Positions 23,719 to 35,373 of a stretch of 64,000 bases of DNA are shown piece by piece. The notes below the pieces were generated by a model that was given only the letters and a program-made list of their open reading frames with translations, had not been told where the DNA came from and searched no databases. Every line of letters starts with the position of its first letter. Position 1 is the first letter of the stretch. The stretch lies in the NCBI GenBank assembly GCA_026745465.1, contig JACYXH010000129.1, positions 1,624,501 to 1,688,500 on the forward strand. The letters run 5' to 3'. The position numbers and the translations under genes were made by a program. The DNA is from Lota lota (taxonomy: Eukaryota; Chordata; Actinopteri; Gadiformes; Lotidae).

Positions 23719-24631
23719 CTGTCTAACCCTCCTGCTAACCGTTTACCCCTCCAACTAACAGTTTGCCCCACTAGCTGGGCTCCTTCAGTACTTTGACATT
23801 TCCTTCCACACTTGAACTTTGGGGGAGGGAGGGGGTCGGGGGGGAAATACTGTGTTCACGGTAACTCCTTCTCAGGAAGTCATTCTATTAGTTGTGCTTC
23901 TGTGCTGGAATACCGGTCGTGACTTTTTTGGCTCTGTTGGCCACTGTTAAGATAAACGTGTTTGAGGAAATTAAGAAGATGTATGATCTAGCCTAAATGA
24001 ATATCGAGGGTCCTCGTCCTTCTCAGATAAAACAACTTTTAGTGTGACTTCCTTTCTAGCTATTTCTTTAACCACTGGGTTGGAAACAGAGAGCGAGGAC
24101 TCAAGAAGCAGATGAGCTGAGAGGCGAGGGCTGTGGCTGGCATTGTCTCTGTTTTACACACACCACCAACACTTGTTAGCATAAATAGACCTGGCTGTAG
24201 GTATCAACAGGATGTGCTGCTGAGGTCCTTCAGAAACCAACCAGGAAATTGACATACATTTTCCATCACTGACTGAACCTAAACGGTGATATTTCTGTGT
24301 GTGAACAGAGAATTTTCACTTTATTCACTTGTAATATCTGTATTCTTTTTATCTAAAGAGTAAAGTTAATGAATTCAGTACTTTAATGATTGTTACAATC
24401 TTATTACAATGGTAGATTCAATTTAATTCAGAGATTTTAATGTCTTATTTTTATACACTTGGGATCATATTGGGCTGCAGAGAGCATTAGATGCAACATC
24501 AGTCCATTACAGAGACACATCACCAATTATTCATACACAACCAATGATGTCTTGGCAATTGTTACCAGCACCTTTTGTTCATGTGCTTTTTAGATCTGTC
24601 AGTTATCTTAGCCTTGTTTGGTTCTATATAG

Positions 24632-24873
24632 GGTCCCTATTTACCGGCCGATGTCGTGTTGACGAGCCATTTAAAAGTGTAGCCCTGTGTGACATTATAC
24701 ACGTGGGAGTGTCTACTCAGATGTGTGACACACAGATCAACTCACTCCTCCCAGTCGATGCAGTCCACCAGTCCACTCCTCCCAGTTGGGTTGACACTCC
24801 CACATTGTGATGTCACAAAGGGATTATTCATAAATGACTCATCAACACGACACCTTGTGGTAAAACAGGGGAC
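24632..24873. mobile_element. Foldback element, copy 6
   Basis: Runs from GTCCCTATTTACCGGCCGAT to GTGGTAAAACAGGGGAC. The arms contain ACGTGGGAGTGTCT and TGACACTCCCACATT. Confidence 0.65.
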
Positions 24874-25716
24874 CTGTATGTTCACAGATCGGCACCAACT
24901 CTGGACATTTTCCTTGCCCCCCCCCCCCCCCCCTTCCCATCATACTCACTGTCATAATTGTAAATAGCCTCGGAGCACCAGAAAAAGACTAACAGTGGAG
25001 GTAATATCGCTCATCTCATTAGTGTAGGATGTTTTATTGACTAGAGGTGTAAGTCTTTGTGTGGTTACACGCATGCGTGCTTGAGTAACACTTTGTTTGA
25101 GTACAAGATCAAACCAACTGGTGTATTTTTGACTTTCACGCCGTGAAAAGGTGTAGCCTCTATAGTGTATAGCCTCATGATCTTTTGCTGTGAACGTTAG
25201 ATCTGTGGTTTGAGCTGCAAAGCATCACTTGCCTTGTAAGGAGTGCTCATCCTGTGCTAGCTGTGTCAGTACTGTGGTTTTAAAAGCAGAAATGTACTGA
25301 ACCAAAGGCCTCTAAGTATCTCTCACCATGACCCCATCCGGTATTACCTTGTTTTTTGGATATTGATTGTTTAAATCTAATTTGATAGCTGTCTTTGTAT
25401 GTCAGTGTGTCCATTCTCATCTTTTACCCACTTCTCAAGGTTTCTTTATTTCGTTTTTATTAAGAAAACATGTACATTTTAACTGTAAAAGAAAAGATAT
25501 GGACTATCTACTGCTGCACATCAACCAGATAGGCTTTACAAAAGAAAGCATCATAAATGATGAGCAATTTAATGTTTATGATCCAAACGAAGCAACATTA
25601 CTAAACATTAGAAACAATCTACATGTACTCATGACATTAAACAAATCCTTATCAATACCACCATTGCGACCTCCTTCAACCTCATGAGGCGACACAAACT
25701 CCCAGGTTGATGGACT

Positions 25717-28037
25717 TCAGTGGCGGGTTTCTCTCACAGCAGAATACAGACTCTCCTGAGTCCTTTCACTCTTCTTCTTCACTCCTCTGGTTTTCCTGCC
25801 AGAGAACTCCAACGCTGCGTAGTTCAAGGAATCAGTTTCCCTGTCCTACAACAGAGAACTGTATTACTACGAAACATCTGAGAGGATTCACAGCTGTACT
25901 AGAGACCACTTCTTCTAGAGTGACAGTCAAATATTATCCTACTTCTGTGTGTGTGTCTGTGTGTGTTGCTGGTTTGTTACCATAACTAAACACTAGACCC
26001 GTTCATTTTACCAGGTAGCTCAACTGTTCAGATGAGAACAAAGATCTGTGTCTAACTTTTTAAATACATTGGTACATTTTCATTTTTGATCACCAATACA
26101 TTCAAAAGGCCAACAACATCTCTGCTCAAGAATGATTCATTTTAAGAATGAACAATCGATAAAACGTCACAGGATATGACTTGGTTTTGTGCTCTATGTG
26201 ACACAAAGTAATTGTCAAAGTCTACCAAAGCAACATGTTGAACAGATGTACCTGTTGTTCCTGAATCCCTGAGTCTCGTGGAACATGGCTGGAAGCACTC
26301 AGTGTTCCTGACAATAAGAAACGAAGAATATTAATGCTCTTAATTAAAACATAAAATTCATGTCACACAACTAAATATGTCTATAAAAACACAACGTCCG
26401 ACAGAAAAAAAATGTTGGAGAATGTACGGTACCTTTGCGATGATCACAAACATGCTTTTTATTCCTGGTTAGAAACAGGATTATAATCCCAGCCAGACAG
26501 CAAGCCAACAGTATTCCAAGCACCATGGTAACTAGATGCCAGTAGGGTTCTAGAATCAGATAATCAAATTGGGTTATCAGAAAGCTTTAGGTCACTTTTA
26601 TTCTGGACCATTTCCACTGGCATGGTCCTCTTTAGTCATAAAAATATACAACCACAAATACCTTTTATTGTAAATCCATATGTACTTAGTTTTTTCATTT
26701 GCATCATACTTTGGGATTTTTGTTTTACTTTCTGCATTCTTCTATTTTATAGTTTTAGCTAAAATAAATTAAAGACTGCGCTGCATGGCTATAATGTGCA
26801 GAGGCTTTTTACTTCCTCTTCTGAAATTATGGTTGAAATGTAAAAAAGAATCCCAGAGATTTAAGGTTAAAACTAAACTGACATTTTCTTTGGGAACGTT
26901 TGGTTTGGCATACAGAGCAAAGTTGCATTCAATGCAAAGCACTTGTTTTGAGTGAATCTACACTACATAGAAAAAACACCAATACACTGACCTGTAACGT
27001 CGATCTTAGTTCCACTTCCAAACACAACTTCCCCACATGCTGCCAGGGCACAGTAGTAAGTCCCAGCATCAGAGGTGTCTGCATTGTTCTTGGGGAGAGT
27101 GTAGACACAGCTCTGTGGAGCAGACGGAGGCCCAGAACTATCCTGACATTCACCGCTCCTGTTTCCATTCATGTAAACGACAGCAGGGTGAGATGGTCCT
27201 GATCCAGATTTGAACCAGTACACACTGGGTTCCCCTTGGCACCGGTTACTGTGGTCCGTCCTCTGGGAGGTAATAGAGCACTGGAGAGCCACAGGGTCTC
27301 CCAGCTGAACTGATGCCGACACAGGCTGTTGGACCACAGTCTGGGAGACAAACCTATGGTCCTTGGGATCTGCACAGTAAAATACAGTTATCATCAAAAG
27401 GTTTTAAAATGTTTGTCATGATTTTTTATATAAACATTGAAAACAATTGATCTTACCTTTGACAGACAGAAAGGTGCAATTATTCCACTTGTCACGTGAG
27501 GTTTTTTGACAGAAATAGTATGCTTCATCACCTTTAGTTACGTTTTGAATGATCAGATTAAAGTCGGGATCACCTTCATCTGCTGTGAAACTTAAATCAA
27601 AGGGGGGCTTGATCTCAATTGTACTAAACCTATTTAAAGCTACCATTTGGGGAAAATATCCAGGAGATTGCTTGAACCAGTGGATATTATAGTTATGCTC
27701 CTTTTTAGCTCCACAATGAAGAGTAACAGTATCTCCAAGTCCTGCTGAAGTCAGATAGACCAATCGAGGACTCTCATGGGCCTGAATCAGGACTAAAAAA
27801 GAAAAGAAAAATATGATTTATGAATAATTAACCCTAAACATTTGTTGATTTTTTTTGTGTCTTTAGTTTTGTAAATACATAAATAAATGAAGAAATAGAC
27901 CTATGCAGCAATGCTAGTTACATTCTCACCAAACACCTCTGGATCATTTAAAATAAGTTACATAAAATAGAAAGAAAAGGAATATGAGAAATAATTTACT
28001 TACGTGCTGTACTCATTATTATCATGGCAAAAAACAT
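25717..28037 (-). CDS. nitr: Novel immune-type receptor, V group 3 (gene 6)
   Basis: The exons in transcript order are 28004-28037, 27457-27792, 26992-27369, 26433-26549, 26252-26307 and 25717-25845, giving 349 residues. The leader is MFFAMIIMSTA. The V domain has the group 3 framework (IHWFKQSPGYFPQMVA, KPPFDLSFTADEGDPDF) and a YYFCQKTSRDKWNNC end, where genes 1-5 read CQQ. The I domain starts DPKDHRF and ends FGSGTKIDVT, the only FGSG variant among the nine. The tail keeps LNYAAL and SLYSAV. Confidence 0.87.
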
Positions 28038-28190
28038 CGTCACGTTTTGGCGCTGAAGCTGAGCTAGCCCTGTACTCGCTCTAATGAACGATTTTGACTT
28101 AAAAGACACCATTTACATACCATAGACCAACTGTGATTGGCTGCAACCTAGAGACACTGAATGAAGCCAGCCAATGATCCTCCTAGTTTT
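28038..28190 (-). promoter_or_regulatory. Promoter-like block of NITR gene 6
   Basis: On the - strand, ATGTAAAT at 28111-28118 and CCAAT at 28136-28140. Confidence 0.45.
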
Positions 28191-28228
28191 CTGTGGGTTG
28201 CGGTTCATGTTAATATAATTGTGGCTGA

Positions 28229-28531
28229 TGGAAACAAAGGTTTGACAGGAAACACAGAACCAAGCCATCAGCTATCAGAGTGTTGGACTGGGTCAGAGCT
28301 TGTGGACCCCAACGAGCCAATAAACTGAGCTCATTGTGGTCCTCACCCTGCCAGGTTAACCACCAGCTGGGCCCGGCTTCCTACCAGCTCACAGACAGGT
28401 CTCGGTGGCATGCCAGCAACCTGCGTAAGGTGCCTGCTCCTTCCCACCTCCCCGCTAATCCTGTGGTCACACAAGGAGCCCCGGGGTCAGAAGGCTTGTC
28501 CCTCCTGCTAACCGTTAACTCGTCCTGCTAA
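28229..28531 (+). pseudogene. Fossil gypsy-type integrase C-terminal fragment, copy 6
   Basis: The most complete copy. It is open from the KQRFDRKHRTKPS word through DWVR to WHASNLRK and about 30 further codons. It is followed downstream by a purine-only tract at 28691-28716, the order expected of a pol end and polypurine tract before a 3' LTR. Confidence 0.7.
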
Positions 28532-28650
28532 CCGTTTGCCCCTCCTGCTAACTGTTAACTCGTCCTGCTAACCATTTGCCCCTCCTGCTAACCGTTTGGC
28601 CCTTCAGGTAACAGTTTGCTCCGCCAGCTAACTGTTTGCCCCTCCAGCTG
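28495..28650. repeat. VNTR with unit of about 20 bp (CCTCCTGCTAACCGTTTGCC)
   Basis: Six to seven imperfect units follow the integrase fossil. The same unit occurs two to nine times in the other spacers, so copy number varies between array units. Confidence 0.8.
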
Positions 28651-29518
28651 GGCTCCTTCAGGACTTTGACACTTCCTTCCACACTTAAACTTTGGGGGAG
28701 GGAGGGGGTCGGGGGGTAAATACTGTGTTCATGGTAACCCCTTCTCAGCAAGTCGTTCTATTAGTTGTGCTTCTGTGCTGGAATACCCGTCGTGACCTTT
28801 TTGGCTCTGTTGGCCACTGTCAAGATAAACGTGTTTGAGGAAATAAAGAAGCTGTATGATCTAGCCCAAATCAATATCAAGGGTCCTCGTCCTTCTCAGA
28901 TAAAACAACTTTAGTGTGACTTCCTTTCTAGCTATTTCTTTAACCACTGGGTTGGAAAGAGAGAGTGAGGACTCAATCAGCAGATGATCTGAGAGGTGAG
29001 GGCGGTGGCTGGCCTTGTCTCTGTTTTACACACACCACCCACACTTGTGAGCATAAATAGACCTGGCTGTAGGTATCAACAGGATGTGCTGCTGAGGTCC
29101 TTCAGAAACCAACAATTGAATGTACATACATTTCACATCACTGACTGAACCTAAATGGTGATATTTGTGTATGTGAACAGAGAATGTTCACTTGATTCAC
29201 TTGTAATATATGTTTTCTTTTTATCTAAAGAGTAAAGTTAATGAATTCAGTACTTTAACAATTGTTACAATCTTATTACAATGGTTGATTCAATTTAAGT
29301 CAGAGATTTTAATATCTTAATAGTATTATTCACTTGGGATCATATTGGGCTGCAGAGAGCATTAAATACAACATGCTCTCTTCAGAGACACATTAGAGAG
29401 ACACATCACCAATCATTCATACACAACCAATGTTGTCTTTGTAATTGTTTCCAGCACCTTTTAATCATTTCCTTTGTAGATCTGTCAGTTATCTTAGGCT
29501 TGTTTGGTTCTATATATC

Positions 29519-29760
29519 ATCCCTATTTACAGGCCGATGTCGTGTTGATGAGCAATTTCAAAGTGTAGCCCTGTGTGACATTATACAAGTGGGAGTGTCT
29601 ACTCAGATGTGTGACACACAGATCAACTCACTCCTCCCAGTCGATGCAGTCCACCAGTCCACTCCTCCCAGTTGGGTGGACACTCCCACATTGTGATGTC
29701 ACAAATGGATATATTCATAAATGACTCATCAACACGACACCTTGTGGTTAAATAGGGGAC
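29519..29760. mobile_element. Foldback element, copy 7
   Basis: Runs from TCCCTATTTACAGGCCGATG to TTGTGGTTAAATAGGGGAC. Arms and loop are complete. Confidence 0.65.
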
Positions 29761-29816
29761 CTGTATGTTCACAGATCGGCACCAACGCTGGACCTTTTAC
29801 TTCGGCACCGCCCTAA

Positions 29817-29850
29817 CCCCCCCCCCCCCCCCCCCCCCCCCCGCCCCCCC
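29817..29850. repeat. Poly-C tract
   Basis: About 25 C in a row plus seven more after one G. The spacers at 24918, 34576 and 38780 have shorter runs at the same place, while the spacer at 43330 has none. Confidence 0.9.
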
Positions 29851-30632
29851 TTCCCATCATACTCACTGTCATAATTATAAATAGCCTCGATGCACCAGAA
29901 AAAGACTAACAGTGGAGGAAATATCGCTCAGCTCATTAGTGTAGGACGTTTTATTGACTAGAGGTGTAAGTCTTTGTGTGGTTTCACACATGCGTGCTTG
30001 AGTAACACTTTGTTTGGGTACAAGATCAACCCAACTGGTGTATTTTTGACTTTCACGCCATGAAAAGGTGCAGCCTCTATAGTGTATAGCCTCATGATCT
30101 TTTGCTGTGACCGTTAGATCTGTGGTTTGAGCTGCAAAGCATCACTTACCTTGTAAGGAATGCTCATCCTGTGCAAGCTGTGTCAGTACCGTGGTTTTAA
30201 AAGCAGAAATGTACTGAACCAAAGGCCTCTAAATATCTCTCACTGTGACCCCATCCTGAACTACCTTGTTTTTGGATATTGATTGTTTAAATCTAATTTG
30301 ATAGCTGTCTTTGTATGTCAGTGTGTACATTCTCATCTTTTACCCACTTCTCAAGGTTTCTTTATTTCATTTTTTGGAAGAAAACATGTACATTTTAACT
30401 TTAAAAGAAAAGATATGGACTATCTACTGCTGCACATCAACCAGATAGGCTTTACAAAAGACAGCATCATAAATGATGAGCAATTAAATGTTTATGATCC
30501 AAGCGAAGCAACATTACTAAACATTAGAAACAATCTACATGTACTCATGACAATAAACAAGTCCTTATCAATACCACCATTACTACCTCCTTTAGCCTCA
30601 TGAGGCGACACAAACTCCCAGGTTGATGGACT

Positions 30633-32945
30633 TCAGTGGCGGGTTTCTCTCACAGCAGAATACAGAATCTCCTGAGTCCTTTCACTGTTCTTCTTCCCTC
30701 CTCTGGTTTTCCTGCCAGAGAACTCCAACGCTGCGTAGTTCAAGGAATCAGTTTCCCTGTCCTACAACAGAGAACTGTATTACTACGAAACATCTGAGAG
30801 GATTCACAGCTGTACTAGAGACCACTTCTTCTAGAGTGAAAGTCAAATATTATCCTACTTCTGTGTGTGTGTGTTGCTGGTTTGTTACCATAACTAAACA
30901 CTAGACCCGTTTATTTTACCAGGTAGCTACACTGTTCAGATGAGAACAAAGATTGTCATTTGTGTCTAACTTTTTAAATACATTGGTACATTTTCATTTT
31001 TGATCACCAATACATTCAAAAGGCCAACAACATCTCTGCTCAAGAATGATTCATTTTAAGAATGAACAATCGATAAAACGTCACAGGATACGACTTGTTT
31101 TTGTGCTCTGTGACAAAGTAATTGTCAAAGTCTACCAAAGCAACATGTTGAACAGATGTACCTGTTGTTCCTGAATCCCTGAGTCTCGTGGAACATGACT
31201 GGAAGCACTCAGTGTTCCTGACAATAAGAACCAAAGAATATGTATGCTATTAATTAAAACATGAAATACATGTCACACTACTAAATATGTCTGTCAAAAC
31301 ACGACTTCCGACAGAAAAAATGCTAGCGAATGTACTGTACCTTTGCGATGATCACAAACATGCTTTTTAATCCTGGTTTGAAATAGGATTATAATCCCAG
31401 CCAGACAGCAAGCCAACAGTATTCCAAGCACCATGGTAACCAGATGCCAGTAGGGTTCTAGAATCAGATAATCACATTGGGTCATCAGAAAGCTTTAGGT
31501 CACTTTTATTCTGCACCATTTCCACTGGCATGGGCCTCTTTAGTCATATAAATATACAACCACAAAGACCTTTTATTGTAAATCCATGTGTACTTAGTTT
31601 TTCCATTTGCATCATACTTTGGGATTTTTGTTGTACTTTCTGCATTCTTCTATTTTATAGATTTGCAGATTTTTTTTAAAAGACTGCGCTGCATGGCTAT
31701 AATGTGCAGAGGCTTTTTACTTCCTCTTCTGAAATTATGGTTGAAATGTAAAAAATAATCCCAGAGATTTAAGGTTAAAACTAAACTGACATTTTCTTTG
31801 GGAACGTTTGGTTTGGCATACAGAGCAAAGTTGCATTCAATGCAAAGCACTTGTTTCGAGTGAATCTACACTACATAGAAAAAACACCAATATACTGACC
31901 TGTAACGTCGATCTTAGTTCCATTTCCAAACAGAACTTCCCCACATGCTGCCAGGGCACAGTAGTAAGTCCCAGCATCAGAGGTGTCTGCATTGTTCTTG
32001 GGGAGAGTGTAGACACAGCTCTGTGGAGCAGACGGAGGCCCAGAACTATCCTGACATTCACCGCTCCTGTTTCCATTCATGTAAACGACAGCAGGGTGAG
32101 ATGGTCCTGATCCAGATCTGAACCAGTACACACTGGGTTCCCCTTGGCACTGGTTACTGTGGTCCGTCCTCTGGGAGGTAATAGAGCACTGGAGAGCCAC
32201 AGGGTCTCCCAGCTGAACTGATGCCGACACAGGCTGTTGGACCACAGTCTGGGAGACAAACCTATGGTCGTTGGGATCTGCACAGTAAAATACAGTTATC
32301 ATCAAAAGGTTTTAAAATGTTTGTCATGATTTTTATTATAAACATTGAAAAAGATTGATCTTACCTTTGACAGACAGAAAGGTGCAATTAATCCAGTTGT
32401 CAATTGAGTATTGTTGACAGAAATAGTTTGCTTCATCACCTTTAGTTACGTTTCGAATGATCAGATTAAAGTCAGGATCACCTTCATCCACTGTGAAACT
32501 TAAATTAAAGGGGGGCTTGATCTTAATTGTACTAAACACACTTGAAGCTACCATTTGGGGAAAATATCCAAGAGATTGCTTGAACCAGTTGATATTATAG
32601 TTATCCTCCTTTTTAGATCCACAATGAAGAGTAACAGTATCTCCAAGTCCTGCTGAAGTCAGAAAGACCAATCGAAGACTCTCATGGGCCTGAATCAGGA
32701 CTAAAAAAGAAAAGAAAAATACGATTTATGAATGAGTAACCCTAAACATTTGTTGATTTTTTTCGTGTCTTTAGTTTTGTAAATACATAAATAAATGAAG
32801 AAATAGACCTATGCTGCAATGCTAGTTATATTGTCACCAAACACCTCTGGATCATTTCAAATAAGTTACATAAAATAGAAAGAAAAGGAATATGAGAAGG
32901 AATTTACTTACGTGCTTTACTCAGAATTATCATGGCAAAAATCAT
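30633..32945 (-). CDS. nitr: Novel immune-type receptor, V group 3 (gene 7)
   Basis: The exons in transcript order are 32912-32945, 32365-32700, 31900-32277, 31341-31457, 31162-31217 and 30633-30761, giving 349 residues. The leader starts MIFAMIILSKA. The V domain has INWFKQSLGYFPQMVASSVF and a CQQYSIDNWINCTF end. The I domain is almost the same as in gene 1 on the opposite strand, 30 kb away (EVLFGNG instead of EVVFGNG), although the V domains differ widely. The TM exon reads IIILFQTRIKK, with Gln near the inner membrane edge. The second tail motif is ILYSAV instead of SLYSAV and still fits the ITIM consensus. Confidence 0.87.
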
Positions 32946-33100
32946 CGTCATGTTTTGGTGCTGAAGCTGACCTAGCCCTGTACTCGCTCTAATGAAAGAT
33001 ATTGACTTAAAATACATCATTTACATACCATGGACCAACTGTGATTGGCTGCAGCCTAGAGACACTGAATGAAGCAAGCCAATGATCCACCTAGTTTTCT
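32946..33100 (-). promoter_or_regulatory. Promoter-like block of NITR gene 7
   Basis: On the - strand, ATGTAAAT at 33019-33026 and CCAAT at 33044-33048. Confidence 0.45.
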
Positions 33101-33139
33101 GTGGGTGTCGATTCATGTTAATATTATTTTGTCTGATGG

Positions 33140-33392
33140 AAACAAAGGTTTGACAGGAAACACAGAACCAAGCCATCAGCTATCAGAGTGTTGGACTGGG
33201 TCAGAGCTTGTGGACCCCAACGAGCCAATAAACTGAGCTCATTGTGGTCCTCACCCTGCCAGGTTAACCACCAGCTGGGCCCGGCTTCCTACCAGCTCAA
33301 CGACAGGTCTCGGTGAAATGCCAGCAACCTGCGTAAGGTGCCTGCTCCTTCCCACCTCCCCGCTAATCCTGTGGTCACACAAGGAGCCCCGG
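33140..33392 (+). pseudogene. Fossil gypsy-type integrase C-terminal fragment, copy 7 (with stop)
   Basis: Same region as the other copies, but CGG TGG became CGG TGA (near 33313), so the WHAS motif is cut by a stop codon. Confidence 0.65.
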
Positions 33393-34289
33393 GGTCAGAA
33401 GGCTTGTCCCTCCTGCTAACCGTTTGCCCCTCCTGCTAACCGTTTACCCCTCCAACTAACAGTTTGCTCCACCAGCTGGGCTCCTTCAGGAATATATTGT
33501 GTGAATATTGTGTTCACTGTAACCCCTTCTCAGCAAGTCGTTATTTGTGCTTCTGTGCTGGAATACCCGTCGTGACCTTTTTGGCTCTGTTGGCCACTGT
33601 TAAGATAAACGTGTTTGAGGAAATAAAGAAGCTGTATGATCTAGCCTAAATGAATATCGAGGGTCCTCGTCCTTCTCAGATAAAACAACTTTTAGAGTGA
33701 CCTCCTTTCTAGCTATTTCTTTAACCACTGGGTTGGAAAGAGAGAGCGAGGACTCAAGCAGCAGATGAGCTGAGAGGCGAGGGCTGTGGCTGGCATTGTC
33801 TCTGTTTTACACACACCACCAACACTGGTGAACATAAATAGACCTGGCTGTAGGTATCAACAGGATGTGCTGCTGAGGTCCTTCAGAAACCAACCAGGAA
33901 ATGGACAAACATTTCACATCACTGACTGAACATAAACTGTGATATTTGTTTATGTGAACAGAGAATGTTCACTTGATTCACTTGAAAAATGGGTTTTCTT
34001 TGAGTAAAGTTAATGAATTCAGTACTTTAACAATTGTTACAATCTTATTACAATGGTTGATTCAATTTAATTCAGAGATTTTAATATCTTAATAGTATTA
34101 TTCACTTGGGATCATATTGGGCTGCAGAGAGCATTAAATGCAACATGCTCTCTGCAGAGACACATTACAGAGACACATCACCAATCATTCATACGCAACC
34201 AATGTAGTCTTGGCTATTGTTTCCAGCACCTTTTATTCATTTCCTTTGTAGATCTGTCAGTTATCTTAGCCTTGTTTGGTTCTATATAG

Positions 34290-34531
34290 CGTCCCTATTT
34301 ACCGGCCGATGTCATGTTGACGAGCAATTTCAAAGTGTAGAACTGTGTGACATTATACAAGTGGGAGTGTCTACTCAGATGTGTGACACACAGATCAACT
34401 CACTCCTCCCAGTCGACGCAGTCCACCAGTCCACTCCTCCCAGTTTGGTGGACACTCCCACATTGTGATGTCACAAAGAGATTATTCATAAATGACTCAT
34501 CAACACGACACCTTGTGGTAAAATAGGGGGC
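34290..34531. mobile_element. Foldback element, copy 8
   Basis: Runs from GTCCCTATTTACCGGCCGAT to CCTTGTGGTAAAATAGGGGG. The arms are intact. Confidence 0.65.
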
Positions 34532-35373
34532 CTTTATCTTAACAGTACTAGACCAACTCTGGACCTTTTCCTTGCCCCCCCCCCCCCCCTTCCCATCATA
34601 CTCACTGTCATAATTGTAAAAAGCCTCGGAGCACCAGAAAAAGACTAGCAGTGGAGGAAATATCGCTCAGCTCAATACTGTAGGACGTTTTATTGACTAG
34701 AGGTGTAAGTCTTTGTTTGGTTACACACATGCGTGCTTGAGTAACACTTTGTTTGGGTACAAGATCAACCCAACTGGTTTATTTTTGACTTTCACGCCAT
34801 GAAAAGGTGCAGCCTATTTAGTGTATAGCCAAATGATCTTTTGCTGTGACCGTTAGAGCTGTGGTTTGAGCTGCAAAGCATCACTTACCTTGAAAGGAAT
34901 GCTCATCCTGTGCTAGCTGTGTCAGTACTGTGGTTTTGAAAGCAGAAATGTACTGAACCATGGGTCTCTAAATATCTCTCACTATGACCCCATCCGGTAT
35001 TACCTTGTTTTTTGGATATTGATTGTTTAAATCTAATTTGATAGCTGTCTTTGTATGTCAGTGTGTCCATTCTCATCTTTTACCCACTTCTCAAAGTTTC
35101 TTTATTTCATTTTTTGTAAGACAACATGTACATTTTAACTGTAAAAGAAAAAGATATGGACTATCTACTGCTGCACATCAACCAGATAGGCTTTACAAAA
35201 GACAGCATCATAAATGATTAGCAATTAAATGTTTATGATCCAAACGAAGCAACATTACTAAACATTAGAAACAATCTACATGTACTCATGACAATAAACA
35301 AGTCCTTATCAATACCACCATTACTACCTAATTTAGCCTCATGAGGCGACACAAACTCCCAGGTTGATGGACT

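Larger units (their letters stand above)
23391..25716. repeat. Spacer between NITR genes 5 and 6
   Basis: It holds the integrase fossil (23434-23718), a VNTR (about 23700-23775), a purine tract GGGGGAGGGAGGGGGTCGGG (23819-23845), the AT-rich stretch, a foldback (24632-24873), a poly-C run (24918-24933), and the block that leads into the last exon of gene 6. Confidence 0.8.
28191..30632. repeat. Spacer between NITR genes 6 and 7
   Basis: It holds the integrase fossil (28229-28531), one of the larger VNTR expansions (28495-28650), a purine tract (28691-28716), a block with AAATAAAG near 28841, a foldback (29519-29760), the longest C run of the array (29817-29841, extending to 29850 with one G) and the 3' flank of gene 7. 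Confidence 0.8.
33101..35373. repeat. Spacer between NITR genes 7 and 8
   Basis: It holds the integrase fossil (33140-33392), a short VNTR (33405-33480), a deletion that removes the purine tract found at 28691, the AT-rich stretch, a foldback (34290-34531), a C run (34576-34589) and the 3' flank of gene 8. Because of the deletion a short frame (33464-33649) stays open; it encodes a hydrophobic segment and ends EEIKKLYDLA. Its origin is unknown to me. Confidence 0.75.
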
